This document shows positions 27,317-36,973 of a DNA stretch of 64,000 nt, piece by piece. Under the pieces are notes generated by a model. The model saw only the letters and a list, made by a program, of their open reading frames with translations. It was not told the DNA's origin and searched no databases. The stretch lies in contig NZ_CP091975.1 of NCBI RefSeq assembly GCF_029016285.1, positions 1,488,001 to 1,552,000 of the forward strand, written 5' to 3'. Positions within the stretch are counted from its first letter, which is position 1; each line of letters opens with the position of its first letter. The stretch comes from Vibrio sp. DW001. GTDB lineage: Bacteria > Pseudomonadota > Gammaproteobacteria > Enterobacterales > Vibrionaceae. Both the position numbers and the translations under genes were made by a program.

Positions 27317-27356
27317 AATTTAAAGTCAACGGGGAGGTGTTGACCTCACTTTTCTA

Positions 27357-28775
27357 TTAATAAGTGTACTTGTCTTGACGTGCTTTGGCTTTCGCTTCCC
27401 ACTCAGGAACGAGAGTCTTAAGGAACTCTTGTTTCTCAGCATTCATCTTATCCATGTCCATACCTAGCGCTTTTTGTGCAGCAGCTTTAGTAGAGATGTC
27501 TGGGATTTGAATTGGGTCAGTGATGCCTTTCTTAGCAAGTAGACGAATAATCTTAGTACGAGCGTCCGCCGCTCTGTCTACTGCAGTACCTAGAATTTCT
27601 AGTGCAACTTCAGGAGCATGCATATGGACACCGTGAGATGCAATTGCATAGTCCCAACGCCATTGTGCGTGACGGATATCCATTAAGATATCTTTCATTT
27701 CTTCTTCTGTCGCGCCAGCTTTCCAAGCTTCACCCGCTTCGAAGTGAGCCGCAACAATTTGTTTCTCAGCGATAAGCTTCATGTTAGTAACTTGAGCTTT
27801 ACGTGTAGAAACAACGCCTTGGAAGTATTCTTTTTCTTGTGTGTGACACTGTGCACAAGTGTTGTCAAATGCGTCAAGTGGATTACCCACTTTATGGTCT
27901 GTATAAACAGTACCATCGTCTTTTTCAACTTTAGGCATGTGACAATCAGCACAAACTACACCGTTCTTACCGTGTATGCCCACTCTCCAAGTTTCGAAAC
28001 CTGGGTGTTGAGCTTTCAGCATCGGTGCTTTAGATACTTTATGAGTCCAGTCTTTGAAGTTAAGAGCATCGTAATACTGCTCCATGTCATCGACGGTAGT
28101 ACCTTGGTCCCAAGGGAATTTAACAGACTTATTTGGACCAGTGAAATAGTATTCAACGTGACACTGAGCACAAACTGTTGCTTGTTTTTCGATATCAGAT
28201 TGTTGATCAAATGGCATACCAATTGACTCAAACGCGCGCTCAACATATGGACGAGTGATCATCAGATCTGGTTCGCCATTTTTGAATGCTTCGCTCTTAG
28301 TATTGTGACAATCAGAACAACCGATAGGGTTAACTATCTCGTGGCCTAAACGTGCCCATTTACCCTCAAAATAACCGTCTTCACCTTTTTCTTCAATAAC
28401 ACGAGCTACGTCAGGGCCTTTACAGCTCCAACATGCCATAGGCATAGGCCCTGTTTTTTCATCTTTAGGTGCGCCAGTACGAAGTGTTGCTCGTAAATCG
28501 TCTATAGCGTAAAAGTGGCCACGTGCTTTGTTATAGTCTTTAGAGAAACCGTAACCAGCCCACATAATGACCATGTTCGGATCGCCAGCTAAAGCATCCG
28601 TTTTTTCAGTACTCTCAGAAGTTGCTTTCCAAGTTTCGTATTGTTGTGAATGACTGCTCTCGAATGACTCGTTACGAGGGTCGCCAATCTTACCGTCTGC
28701 AGCTACAACAACAGAAGCGCTTAACAAGCCCGCCGCTAAAATTGCTACTGACTTAGATACCCAGTGCTTACTCAT
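27357..28775 (-). CDS. nrfA: Ammonia-forming cytochrome c552 nitrite reductase
   Basis: 472 residues with a Sec signal peptide (about 1-25, ending SVVVA). Five haem-binding motifs are visible: the catalytic haem site CWSCK (about 115-119), then CSDCH, CAQCH, CADCH and CAQCH. The CxxCK site is diagnostic of NrfA and requires the NrfEFG haem lyase. It is a periplasmic enzyme reducing nitrite to ammonium with six electrons. GGAGA precedes the ATG. It is divergent from nrfBCDE, with FNR- and NarP-like sites in between. Confidence 0.98.
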   Translation of the reverse strand: MSKHWVSKSVAILAAGLLSASVVVAADGKIGDPRNESFESSHSQQYETWKATSESTEKTDALAGDPNMVIMWAGYGFSKDYNKARGHFYAIDDLRATLRTGAPKDEKTGPMPMACWSCKGPDVARVIEEKGEDGYFEGKWARLGHEIVNPIGCSDCHNTKSEAFKNGEPDLMITRPYVERAFESIGMPFDQQSDIEKQATVCAQCHVEYYFTGPNKSVKFPWDQGTTVDDMEQYYDALNFKDWTHKVSKAPMLKAQHPGFETWRVGIHGKNGVVCADCHMPKVEKDDGTVYTDHKVGNPLDAFDNTCAQCHTQEKEYFQGVVSTRKAQVTNMKLIAEKQIVAAHFEAGEAWKAGATEEEMKDILMDIRHAQWRWDYAIASHGVHMHAPEVALEILGTAVDRAADARTKIIRLLAKKGITDPIQIPDISTKAAAQKALGMDMDKMNAEKQEFLKTLVPEWEAKAKARQDKYTY

Positions 28776-28926
28776 GGTGTTATCTCCATGTTTATATGAT
28801 TATTCAATTTATTACTCCGTTTATTTTTATACCTAGCGTTGTGGACTGGTATCCTAAATAAGAATAGGAGGTACCCGTATATATTAGACGTAAAAAATAA
28901 ATAAGGTATATAGCGGGCTTATTAAA

Positions 28927-28940
28927 TTGTTTTAGATCAA
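28927..28940. promoter_or_regulatory. FNR-like site upstream of nrfA
   Basis: TTGTT-TTAG-ATCAA matches the FNR consensus TTGAT-N4-ATCAA at nine of ten positions. FNR activation of nrf under oxygen limitation is established in E. coli. Its centre lies about 158 bases before the nrfA start. Confidence 0.55.
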
Positions 28941-28976
28941 TTAAATAAGGTGATCACGGCCACGCTTTGTTTCATA

Positions 28977-28992
28977 TACCCATAAAGGGGTA
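28977..28992. promoter_or_regulatory. NarP/NarL 7-2-7 site upstream of nrfA
   Basis: TACCCAT-AA-AGGGGTA is an inverted pair of TACYYMT heptamers with a two-base spacer, the arrangement preferred by NarP. Both half-sites fit the consensus. Its centre is 51 bases from the centre of the FNR-like site, further from nrfA. Confidence 0.6.
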
Positions 28993-29260
28993 GGTAGCGT
29001 GATCAATAATTCTTCTTATTCAAGAAGTTACGTCGCTACACCTCAGAAAAAATAAGATGAAATTGGTCACTATGTGATATTAAAATTAGGTAATATTAAT
29101 ATAGTTATTTATAATACTTTTAATAGCGTTGTGGCTGTTCCATAATAAGAATTATTATCGTTTAGGATTACTGTAAATTAATCCTGTAGAGTTTTTATAC
29201 TTATTCAGAAATATCATTCATTAATACATTAGAGTGTTCTGAATTAAGGAAAGGAAAAAA

Positions 29261-29869
29261 ATGGCCAATATCAAGTTGACCATAGCCATAATGCTGAAGT
29301 CACTTCTTATATTATGTCTCTATGGTTTCTCTATAAATGTTTATGCGGAAACTGCAAGTGATACCACCGCTACCGCAGAACCAGAAAGAAAAAAACTAGT
29401 GATTTCACGTAAAGATAAGCAATGTGCAAAGTGTCACAAGGAATCTTATTCTTCTTTGCATGAGTCTCATGGTTACAATGCGGTTGATATACTTGGTAAG
29501 CAAGTTAAGTGTGCTGATTGTCATAATAAGATTAGCTCGAAACATCGTAATGGCGCTCCAAAGGTGACCAAGTATTTTGAAGCTCAATCTCAGCCGGGTA
29601 CCGAGAAGCAGGTGCTAACGCAAAGTGAAATATTGAAAGCGAATAAAGAGTGCACCGACTGTCATAAGCCAGACGATTTGCGCGAAAAGTTTTGGACACA
29701 CGATGTCCATGCAAAAAACCTGACCTGCACCAATTGTCATAACGTTCACGCTAGTAAAGCAAAAGTACTCAGCTTTGATCATAAGCAAAGAGTACAGTTA
29801 TGCGTCGATTGCCACTCAGACTTCACGAAAATGAAGAAAGCGAAGCAAAACAAAGAAGACAATGAGTAG
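29261..29869 (+). CDS. nrfB: Pentahaem cytochrome c, electron donor to NrfA
   Basis: 202 residues with a signal peptide (cleavage near VYA, about residue 29). Five CxxCH motifs are present: CAKCH, CADCH, CTDCH, CTNCH and CVDCH. This matches NrfB, which carries electrons from the NrfCD quinol dehydrogenase to NrfA in the periplasm. AAGGAAAGG precedes the ATG. The end is lysine-rich. nrfC follows after ten bases. Confidence 0.95.
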   Translation: MANIKLTIAIMLKSLLILCLYGFSINVYAETASDTTATAEPERKKLVISRKDKQCAKCHKESYSSLHESHGYNAVDILGKQVKCADCHNKISSKHRNGAPKVTKYFEAQSQPGTEKQVLTQSEILKANKECTDCHKPDDLREKFWTHDVHAKNLTCTNCHNVHASKAKVLSFDHKQRVQLCVDCHSDFTKMKKAKQNKEDNE

Positions 29870-29879
29870 GAGAGATGAC

Positions 29880-30563
29880 ATGAGTTGTTCTAGACGAAAT
29901 TTTTTGACTGGCGTTGGCGCCGTTATCTTCACTACCGGGGTTGCAAGTACTGGTGCTCTTAGTACTAAGACCCTTGCTAATACGATGGAAGATGGCGACA
30001 AGCGTTATGGCATGGTACATGACGAAACAGCTTGTATCGGCTGTACGGCGTGTATGGATGCATGTAGGGAAGTAAATAATGTTCCTGAAGGTGTAGCAAG
30101 GCTTGAGATTATTAGAAGTGAGCCGCAAGGTGAATATCCTGATGTTGATTACCGTTTTACACGAAAATCTTGTCAGCATTGTGAGAACGCGCCCTGTGTA
30201 ATGGTTTGCCCTACAGGCGCGGCTTATACCGATGAAGAGACTGGCATTGTCGACGTCCATCAAGACAAGTGCGTCGGTTGTGGTTATTGTTTAGCGGCTT
30301 GTCCGTACCAAGTCCGTTTTTTCCACCCTGAACATAAGTCTGCAGATAAATGTAACTTCTGTCGTGATACCAACCTAGCGGCAGGAAAATTACCTGCATG
30401 CGTAGAGTCGTGTCCAACGAAAGCGTTGACGTTCGGTGACCTAAATGACCCGAAATCAGAAATCAACGCGGTATTAAACAATAACGTTTTTTATAGAGAT
30501 AAACTTGATTTAGGCACTAAACCTAAACTTTACAAAATTCCGCACCAAAAAGGGGAGATTTAG
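29880..30563 (+). CDS. nrfC: 4Fe-4S ferredoxin subunit NrfC
   Basis: 227 residues from the ATG at 29880, chosen because AGGAGAG precedes it and it places the Tat signal SRRNFLTG at the N-terminus; an ATG at 29862 lies inside nrfB. Four cysteine clusters of the DmsB/NrfC type follow: CIGCTACMDAC, CQHCENAPC, CVGCGYCLAAC and CNFC...CVESC. It is exported folded and carries electrons from the membrane partner NrfD to NrfB. Confidence 0.96.
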   Translation: MSCSRRNFLTGVGAVIFTTGVASTGALSTKTLANTMEDGDKRYGMVHDETACIGCTACMDACREVNNVPEGVARLEIIRSEPQGEYPDVDYRFTRKSCQHCENAPCVMVCPTGAAYTDEETGIVDVHQDKCVGCGYCLAACPYQVRFFHPEHKSADKCNFCRDTNLAAGKLPACVESCPTKALTFGDLNDPKSEINAVLNNNVFYRDKLDLGTKPKLYKIPHQKGEI

Positions 30564-30565
30564 AA

Positions 30566-31513
30566 ATGGAAGCTGCATTTAATTTCGATACCCTCGTATG
30601 GGATTGGATAATCGCGATATATTTGTTTTTAGCTGGTATGTCCGCCGGTGCTGTGATGATATCTATTTACCTGAAGCGTAAAGTCATTGAAGGTGATCCA
30701 GCTAAAGATGGCATCTTAAAAGCAACCGCATGGATAGCGCCGTTCGGTATTATTTCTGGACTTACTATCCTAATTTTTCACTTGACCAAGCCTTTGGCAT
30801 TTTGGAAAATTATGATCTATTTTAACACCACTTCGGTTATGTCGATGGGTGTTATTCTGTTCCAAGTTTATCTAATGGTTCTATTTGTCTGGATTGCAAT
30901 TATCTTTAAAGACACCATTATGAAATACATGCCGAAGCAACTCTCTTTCGTTGATGGCATTATTGTTAAACTCGCTAAGATCGAAAATTTCTGGGAACTG
31001 TTCTTAGGGTTTATGGCGATTATGTTGGCCGCTTATACCGGGTTTTTACTATCGGCTCTACAAACGTACCCGATGCTCAATAACCCTGTGTTACCAATCC
31101 TATTCTTGTTCTCAAGCTTATCTTCTGGTGCTGCGGCCTGTATGCTTGGAGGTATTGTTGTGTTTAAACAGTCACCAACAAGTGCAACGGCGAAGTGGGT
31201 TCATAGCTTTGAACGTCCAGTCGTCATGTTTGAATTGTTTGTGATGCTCTGCTTCTTTACGGGACTTATCTTTAGTGGTGGTCAAGGTGAAGTTGCTGCA
31301 TATAATGCGATTGGCAGTGGGTTCTGGGCAAGTTGGTTCTGGTGGGGAGTTATCATTTTTGGTATGTTAACGCCATTAGCGCTTAACTTCTTCATGCCAG
31401 CGGCGGTTCGACATAAAAACGGATTCATTGTTATTGTAACGGTACTAAGCTTGGTTGGTGTACTCATGTTACGTACGTTCGTTCTTTATGCTGGTCAAAT
31501 GACAGTAGTATAG
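30566..31513 (+). CDS. nrfD: NrfD membrane quinol dehydrogenase subunit
   Basis: 315 residues, almost entirely membrane helices (about eight), with family landmarks DWIIAIYLFLAGMSAGAVM near the N-terminus and PILFLFSSLSSGAAACML in the middle. NrfD oxidises menaquinol in the inner membrane and hands electrons to NrfC. GGGGAGA precedes the ATG; the gene starts two bases after the nrfC stop. A 10-bp hairpin separates it from nrfE. Confidence 0.96.
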   Translation: MEAAFNFDTLVWDWIIAIYLFLAGMSAGAVMISIYLKRKVIEGDPAKDGILKATAWIAPFGIISGLTILIFHLTKPLAFWKIMIYFNTTSVMSMGVILFQVYLMVLFVWIAIIFKDTIMKYMPKQLSFVDGIIVKLAKIENFWELFLGFMAIMLAAYTGFLLSALQTYPMLNNPVLPILFLFSSLSSGAAACMLGGIVVFKQSPTSATAKWVHSFERPVVMFELFVMLCFFTGLIFSGGQGEVAAYNAIGSGFWASWFWWGVIIFGMLTPLALNFFMPAAVRHKNGFIVIVTVLSLVGVLMLRTFVLYAGQMTVV

Positions 31514-31520
31514 GAAATAT

Positions 31521-31551
31521 AGGCTTGACCTTTTTATTACGGGTCAAGCCT
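31521..31551 (+). repeat. Hairpin between nrfD and nrfE
   Basis: AGGCTTGACC (31521-31530) and GGTCAAGCCT (31542-31551) form a perfect 10-bp stem with an 11-base loop. There is no T run after it. It separates structural genes from haem-lyase genes and may lower expression of the latter by partial termination or by protecting the upstream mRNA. Confidence 0.75.
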
Positions 31552-31563
31552 AATTAAAATTAT

Positions 31564-33474
31564 ATGTATTCAGAAATCGGTCAGTTTTCTCTTCTCATCG
31601 TTGCTATTAGTTCTCTTTTTTCTTTGTGTTATGTTCCTAATCAGTGGTTAATGAAAAAAGAAGTTCCACTTGGAACATTGCTTTCATTGGTTCATGTCGG
31701 CCTTTTTTTCTCACTAATCTCAATTACTGCGTTAGCGTTGGCCTTCGTTACTGATGATTTCTCACTAGTTTATGTGGCTTCTCATTCCAATACACAGTTA
31801 CCTGTTTTCTTTAAGGGAGCGGCCGTATGGGGTGGTCACGAAGGATCACTTTTATTTTGGGTCGTTACGTTGGCACTTTGGAATTCAGCCATTGCACTCA
31901 ATTATAAAAAACTACCGGATGACTACTTAGCTAAAGCCTTGCTTGTATCGTCCACGCTTGTGTGTGTGTTTGCCTTTTTCACACTGCTTGCATCTAATCC
32001 ATTTGAAGTAAATTCTGTTATCCCCGAAGAGGGCAGAGATCTTAATCCAATGCTTCAGGATGTTGCGTTAATCTTCCACCCGCCTTTGTTGTATATCGGT
32101 TATATCGGTTTTTCATCGAGTTTCGCACTCGCTTTAGCAGCATTATGGCAGAAAGACATCCCCTCTTATTGGTTGGCAATTAGCCGCCGATTTAGTTTAA
32201 TTGCGTGGACTTTTTTGACCAGTGGTGTCTTGTTGGGCGCATGGTGGGCTTATTATGAATTAGGATGGGGTGGTTGGTGGTTCTGGGACCCGGTTGAAAA
32301 TGCTTCACTTTTACCGTGGCTAACAGGGACTGCGTTGGTGCATAGTTTGATTATTAGCCAGCAAGAAAAGAGTTTAATGAAATGGAGCTATGGTCTCTCA
32401 TTTATTACTTTTTCGCTGAGTATTCTTGGCACATTTGTTGTGCGTTCAGGCATTATTACTTCTGTGCATGCTTTTGCCGTCGACCCCACTCGCGGTGTTG
32501 TACTCATCGCTATTTTAATTGCCCTCGTGTTAGTCGGTTTTGGTAGCCAAATTTTTAGAAGTGACGATATAAAATCGAAGCCTATACCAAGTTATAAAAG
32601 CAGGAGCTTTTTGTTTTTACTTAGTAATGGTCTGTTTACTATTGCCATGATTACCGTATTGCTTGGAACTTTTTACCCAATGATCTTCCAAATATTTGGA
32701 CTGGGTAAAATATCTGTTGGTGCACCATACTTCAACACGCTGTTCGCCCCGCTTACTTTTATGGCTTTGTTACTCATGAGTGCCGCTCTAATTGTTAAAA
32801 ATAGGCGGAAAACTGGTAAGTTGTTGGTTATATTCAGTACCGTTGCTCTATTAACAGGTACCGTGTTATATCGAGTCCAATATCAGACTATGCAGCCGAT
32901 GGTTTTGGCGACATGGATTCTGTGTTCCTTTGTTTGTATTAGTATGCTTCATCGATTGTATAGTGTAGGAACGACGAGAAGTCGGATCGCTATGTTGCCC
33001 ATGTGTTTTGCTCACGGGGGGATAGTCCTTGCGTGTATTGGTGCAAGTATGAACGCATATCATTCAGTAGAAACAAGTGCGAAGCTTGGTATTGGTGACC
33101 GAGTAAGTTTCGAACGATTCCAGTTAGCCTTTGAAAGCCAGAACCTGTTTATAGGCCCTAATTATACTGCTGAGCAGGTTCTGCTCAGGATCAATAGCAA
33201 ACAAGAAGTGGTTCCTGAAAGAAGACATTATCAAGTTCGAGTGATGAATATGACTGAACCTGGTATTAAAAGTTACTGGCATGGGGATCTGTATATAACG
33301 CTAGGTGAGAAATTATATGATGGTTCGTTTGCCGTACGAATCCAATATAAAGCGTATATACAGTGGATTTGGTTTGGTGGCTTGTTGATGGTATTTGGTG
33401 GTGTTGCTTCTCTAGTATTAAACCGAAAGGCTGCGAGCGTTACAATGAAGGAGAAGAGCGATGAAACTGGTTAA
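31564..33474 (+). CDS. nrfE: NrfE, CcmF-type cytochrome c haem lyase subunit
   Basis: 636 residues with many membrane helices. The tryptophan-rich haem-handling WWD segment is GWGGWWFWDPVENASLLPWL. GHEGSLLFWV and the histidines around IFHPPLLYIGY and SVHAFAVD are also conserved in CcmF/NrfE. With NrfF and NrfG it attaches haem to the CxxCK site of NrfA. No ribosome-binding site is obvious before the ATG. It overlaps the next gene by 14 bases. Confidence 0.94.
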   Translation: MYSEIGQFSLLIVAISSLFSLCYVPNQWLMKKEVPLGTLLSLVHVGLFFSLISITALALAFVTDDFSLVYVASHSNTQLPVFFKGAAVWGGHEGSLLFWVVTLALWNSAIALNYKKLPDDYLAKALLVSSTLVCVFAFFTLLASNPFEVNSVIPEEGRDLNPMLQDVALIFHPPLLYIGYIGFSSSFALALAALWQKDIPSYWLAISRRFSLIAWTFLTSGVLLGAWWAYYELGWGGWWFWDPVENASLLPWLTGTALVHSLIISQQEKSLMKWSYGLSFITFSLSILGTFVVRSGIITSVHAFAVDPTRGVVLIAILIALVLVGFGSQIFRSDDIKSKPIPSYKSRSFLFLLSNGLFTIAMITVLLGTFYPMIFQIFGLGKISVGAPYFNTLFAPLTFMALLLMSAALIVKNRRKTGKLLVIFSTVALLTGTVLYRVQYQTMQPMVLATWILCSFVCISMLHRLYSVGTTRSRIAMLPMCFAHGGIVLACIGASMNAYHSVETSAKLGIGDRVSFERFQLAFESQNLFIGPNYTAEQVLLRINSKQEVVPERRHYQVRVMNMTEPGIKSYWHGDLYITLGEKLYDGSFAVRIQYKAYIQWIWFGGLLMVFGGVASLVLNRKAASVTMKEKSDETG

Positions 33475-33973
33475 GTTATCTGTATTGCTGGTTATCTTAC
33501 TCTCAGTATTTGGGACTCTATATTATGGCCTAAATAACGCTAATTCTGAGTTAAATGACGCCATGATGAATGAACCAGTTCCAAGCTTTAACTTGTCTAC
33601 ACTAAGGGGTGATAAAATAGTAGATGAGACCATTTTTGTTAGTGATGAATATACGCTACTGAATATCTGGGCGTCATGGTGTGCTGCATGTAAAATTGAA
33701 CATCCCTTTCTTGTTGAACTGGCTGAGTCCGGTATTAAGATAATAGGGCTTAATTATCGAGATAATCAAAAGGAAGCACAAAAGGTTATTGTGGCAGAGG
33801 GCAACCCTTATACTGAAATAGTGTATGATCCAAATGGTGAGTTAGCGCTAGATTTAGGCGTATTAGGCGCACCTGAAACCTTTGTTATAGATGGTAACGG
33901 TAAGATTATTACCAGAGTGAGTGGAATCATTGACTCAGATGTCTGGCACAATCAACTTGCTTCCTATTTTTAA
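33461..33973 (+). CDS. dsbE: DsbE/CcmG-like thiol:disulfide interchange protein
   Basis: 170 residues. An N-terminal membrane anchor (about 5-22) precedes a thioredoxin fold with active site NIWASWCAACKIEHPFL and the cis-proline loop GAPETFVIDG. Proteins of this kind keep apocytochrome cysteines reduced before haem attachment. Its place between nrfE and nrfF, overlapping nrfE, makes a role in NrfA maturation likely. AAGGAG precedes the ATG. Confidence 0.92.
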   Translation: MKLVKLSVLLVILLSVFGTLYYGLNNANSELNDAMMNEPVPSFNLSTLRGDKIVDETIFVSDEYTLLNIWASWCAACKIEHPFLVELAESGIKIIGLNYRDNQKEAQKVIVAEGNPYTEIVYDPNGELALDLGVLGAPETFVIDGNGKIITRVSGIIDSDVWHNQLASYF

Positions 33974-33997
33974 TCAGAACAATATCTAGTGGGCAAA

Positions 33998-34471
33998 ATG
34001 AGAAAAATATCGGTATCCGTGGCTTCAGCGCTAATGTTAATGATGACTGTTTTTACGACCACAGCAGCCAACAAAAGTGACCCCGTCATTTTTTATGACA
34101 ATAACAAAGATGTCGCGATACAAGCTGAATTATTTGAATTTGATTCAGAGCAACAAAGACAAGAGGCCGTAAGTCTAGCGAAAAGCCTTCGTTGTCCGCA
34201 ATGTCAGAACCAAAACCTAGTTGAATCTAACTCTCCTGTTGCCAAAGATCTGCGACTAAAAGTGTATCAAATGGTAAAAGACGGCCAGAGTGATGACCAA
34301 ATAGTAGAGTTTATGACTCATCGTTTTGGTGATTTTGTACTTTATGATCCTGCATTATCAAATAGAACATTGGTATTGTGGTTTTTTCCTATTTTTCTAT
34401 TCATTCTTGGGCTATTTTTCGCTTTTAGATTGGTTAAACCAAAGCGAAGCGACGATAGAAATATAGATTAA
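33998..34471 (+). CDS. nrfF: NrfF/CcmH-type haem lyase subunit
   Basis: 157 residues from the ATG at 33998 (a GTG lies nine bases upstream). A signal peptide is followed by the redox motif LRCPQCQNQNLVESNSPVA, then MVKDGQSDDQIVEFMTHRFG, DFVLYDP and a C-terminal membrane helix. This is the CcmH/NrfF signature. It reduces or presents the apocytochrome for haem ligation by NrfE. It is the last gene of the operon; a NrfG partner does not follow here but lies at 26098. Confidence 0.93.
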   Translation: MRKISVSVASALMLMMTVFTTTAANKSDPVIFYDNNKDVAIQAELFEFDSEQQRQEAVSLAKSLRCPQCQNQNLVESNSPVAKDLRLKVYQMVKDGQSDDQIVEFMTHRFGDFVLYDPALSNRTLVLWFFPIFLFILGLFFAFRLVKPKRSDDRNID

Positions 34472-34660
34472 GGTTTGAAAGGTTCGGTTATTGTTATAAT
34501 ATAACAGTTATCCTTCGTATGGATAACGACAGTTCACTGCTATGTCGCGATATTTCATTGAAATCCTTCACTTCAATCCCAATATTGTTGTTATCATCTA
34601 GAATATCAGTAGTTCGTTAATGTAGTTGATGCTTTAATGAATGATTAAGCGAGAATAAAT

Positions 34661-35257
34661 ATGGCTGAAGTCCGCGCCAGAGTGGCTTTAAAGGTTGGTT
34701 TGAAAAGTGATATCGATGCAGAGATTCTCTCTTTTCGTGGCTTGGAAACCGATAAAGAGCATGTAGCACTTGTATTTCAAAATGCCGACCAAAAAGAAAA
34801 CACCCCATTAGTCAGAATCCATTCCGAGTGTTTGACCGGAGATGTATTTCATTCGTCACGTTGTGATTGTGGTGAGCAACTCGAAGAAACGATTAATAAA
34901 ATGGGTGAACGAGGTGGGGTCATACTGTACCTTCGACAAGAAGGTAGGGGGATCGGATTGTACAATAAGATCGACGCTTATCGATTGCAAAGTGAAGGAA
35001 TGAATACCTACGAAGCGAATAATCACCTAGGGTTTGGTGACGATTTAAGAGACTTTACCGAAGCTGCACAAATGCTTAACGCTTTAGGTATTGATAAAGT
35101 TAAGCTGATTACGAATAATCCTAAAAAAATAAACGAATTGCAAAGTTTAGGGATTGAACTTGAAGAGGTGATAAATACCTTTGCCCATGTCAAGCAAGGC
35201 AATGAAAGTTACCTAAAAGCGAAGGTTTCTCACGGAAAACACAACTTAGATATTTAG
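34661..35257 (+). CDS. ribA: GTP cyclohydrolase II
   Basis: 198 residues, typical of stand-alone RibA. Zinc ligands lie in [18 protein letters not shown]. The catalytic/GTP region [19 protein letters not shown] and the GTP-binding [14 protein letters not shown] follow. It opens GTP to the first riboflavin intermediate in the cytoplasm. It is transcribed alone. A hairpin GTTATCC/GGATAAC (34507-34527) lies between nrfF and ribA; no FMN riboswitch is visible. Confidence 0.97.
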   Translation: MAEVRARVALKVGLKSDIDAEILSFRGLETDKEHVALVFQNADQKENTPLVRIHSECLTGDVFHSSRCDCGEQLEETINKMGERGGVILYLRQEGRGIGLYNKIDAYRLQSEGMNTYEANNHLGFGDDLRDFTEAAQMLNALGIDKVKLITNNPKKINELQSLGIELEEVINTFAHVKQGNESYLKAKVSHGKHNLDI

Positions 35258-35284
35258 TTTTAAAAAGATGTCGTAAATAGTGGT

Positions 35285-35310
35285 AAAGCCCTGCTTAATG
35301 TAGGGTTTTT
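35285..35310 (+). terminator. Probable terminator of ribA
   Basis: AAAGCCCTGC-TTAAT-GTAGGGTTTTT forms a stem with wobble pairs, ending in a T run, 28 bases after the stop. Confidence 0.65.
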
Positions 35311-35413
35311 ATGTATTATTTGTGGTGTTTCTCAATAATGCTAATCTCAATCCTCACATCTGGTGATATATTGCCCTATTCTATATATAACGCTTTAATA
35401 TGGCTGTCTTTTT

Positions 35414-36973
35414 ATGAATAATCGGTTTTTACTGATATTAGCATTGTGTTTTACTCCTCCATCGCTAGCACTAGAAGATTTGTACCAAATGAACTGGTTG
35501 CAAGTTGACAAGAAAGTCGCTTCGGAAGTCACCTATCCCGAAATTTTAAATGAAATCTATACGGCCCGTAATTTTCAACTCATTTGGCATGAACCAGAGA
35601 CGTCTCAAGAGTTAGAGTCATTACTAATGATTGTACATTACGCTCAGTTAAGTGATTTTTTCTCAGCTCGATTGTTAAGGTTACAAAATTTACGAGATGA
35701 AGGGCGGTGGTATGAGTACGATGTTATTGCGACCGACACGATATTGAATTTTAATAACTACACAAAGCTAGTAAAAGAAAACGGTTTTAAGTGGTATTAC
35801 GGGAGTCGCGTGGAGCTCCCAGAAATTGTACTGACCAATGACGCTATCAATCAGTTCGTGCAAAACGTGAATAGAGGAACACTTATTGATTACGTTAGGG
35901 CCTTGAATGGCACACCAGATCAAATGGACCACGTGCATCAGGCGGTAAGCTTGCTGACACAAGGCATTGACTCTGGAGTCAGGCGTTATGCACAAGTGGG
36001 TATTATCAAAATAGGCGACGGCATATATAACAAACGTCCTCTAGTAGACCGTTTGAAGGTTGTTGGCATTAACACTGAAGATATCGATGTCAACACGATG
36101 GAATATGACCAACCTTTAATTAAGGCTGTGGAACAGTTTCAAAGAATGCATGGCTTAAAAGTTGATGGGGTTATAGGAAAAGAGACGTTATACTGGATCA
36201 ATAAGCCACTTGAAGACCGTTTATATTCTGTCGCGCTAAATACTGAACGTTCCAGATTGATGCCAAAGGACCTCCAAAACACTATCATCGTCAATCTCCC
36301 TAGTTTTCATTTAAATTATTGGTATCTAGGGGAAAATCAATTTTCTTCAAAAGTTATCGTAGGAAAAAAGAAGAGAAAAACACCGCTGCTAAGAGTGAAG
36401 ATGGATACATTAATTATGAATCCTTCATGGAAAATCCCTAAAAAATTAGTGCGTGAAGATATCATTCCTTTAATTAAAAAAGATGATAGTTATCTCGAAA
36501 GAATGAATATGAAAATCGTAAAGTACTGGGGTTCGAAAGAGGTTATTGACCCTTCGACGATTGATTGGCAGACAATCGATCCAGACGCTTTTTCATACAA
36601 TATGATACAGGCTCCCGGGAAACGAAATGCGTTAGGTGCATTTAAGTTTAATACACCAAATGCTAGAGCTATATACCTACATGATACGCCGTCAAAATAC
36701 TTGTTTAACAATACAACGCGTGCTTATAGTTCAGGATGTATCAGGGTTCAATATGCAGATAAATTTGCTCAAACCTTGATGAAAGTGCAGGGGATTGAAC
36801 CACCGAAGCAATCCATTGAAGACCCGATAATGCATCGAGTAGCGCTAAAAAGGCATATACCTGTTCATATACTCTATCAAACTGCTTGGGTTAAAAATGG
36901 GCAGATCCAATACAGAAAAGATATCTACGGTTATGACAACAGAACATCCTCTCTAAATTTGACTAAAAACTGA
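35414..36973 (+). CDS. ldtD: L,D-transpeptidase (YcbB/LdtD type)
   Basis: 519 residues with a short signal peptide (about 1-19). A peptidoglycan-binding domain lies at about 229-265 (KAVEQFQRMHGLKVDGVIGK). The YkuD catalytic domain lies at about 288-470, with His423 in YLHDTPSKYLF and Cys442 in YSSGCIRV. It cross-links peptidoglycan through 3-3 bonds in the periplasm. It is followed by ycbK and ycbL, the same order as in E. coli. Confidence 0.93.
   Translation: MNNRFLLILALCFTPPSLALEDLYQMNWLQVDKKVASEVTYPEILNEIYTARNFQLIWHEPETSQELESLLMIVHYAQLSDFFSARLLRLQNLRDEGRWYEYDVIATDTILNFNNYTKLVKENGFKWYYGSRVELPEIVLTNDAINQFVQNVNRGTLIDYVRALNGTPDQMDHVHQAVSLLTQGIDSGVRRYAQVGIIKIGDGIYNKRPLVDRLKVVGINTEDIDVNTMEYDQPLIKAVEQFQRMHGLKVDGVIGKETLYWINKPLEDRLYSVALNTERSRLMPKDLQNTIIVNLPSFHLNYWYLGENQFSSKVIVGKKKRKTPLLRVKMDTLIMNPSWKIPKKLVREDIIPLIKKDDSYLERMNMKIVKYWGSKEVIDPSTIDWQTIDPDAFSYNMIQAPGKRNALGAFKFNTPNARAIYLHDTPSKYLFNNTTRAYSSGCIRVQYADKFAQTLMKVQGIEPPKQSIEDPIMHRVALKRHIPVHILYQTAWVKNGQIQYRKDIYGYDNRTSSLNLTKN

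Larger units (their letters stand above)
28776..29260. other. Divergent nrfA / nrfB promoter region
   Basis: 485 AT-rich bases between the divergent nrf transcripts. It holds an FNR-like site (28927-28940) and a NarL/NarP 7-2-7 site (28977-28992), both nearer nrfA. The nrfB-proximal 250 bases hold no equally clear site. Confidence 0.6.

Noticed and set aside
27744..28226. 160-codon open frame antisense to nrfA
   Set aside because: It lies wholly inside nrfA, which has all five haem motifs; the opposite frame shows no family and no ribosome-binding site.
29823..30263. 146-codon frame opposite nrfC
   Set aside because: It covers the cysteine clusters of nrfC on the other strand and shows no plausible protein features.
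34472..34660. Possible FMN riboswitch ahead of ribA
   Set aside because: The gap is too short and lacks the conserved RFN element; only a small GTTATCC/GGATAAC hairpin is present.
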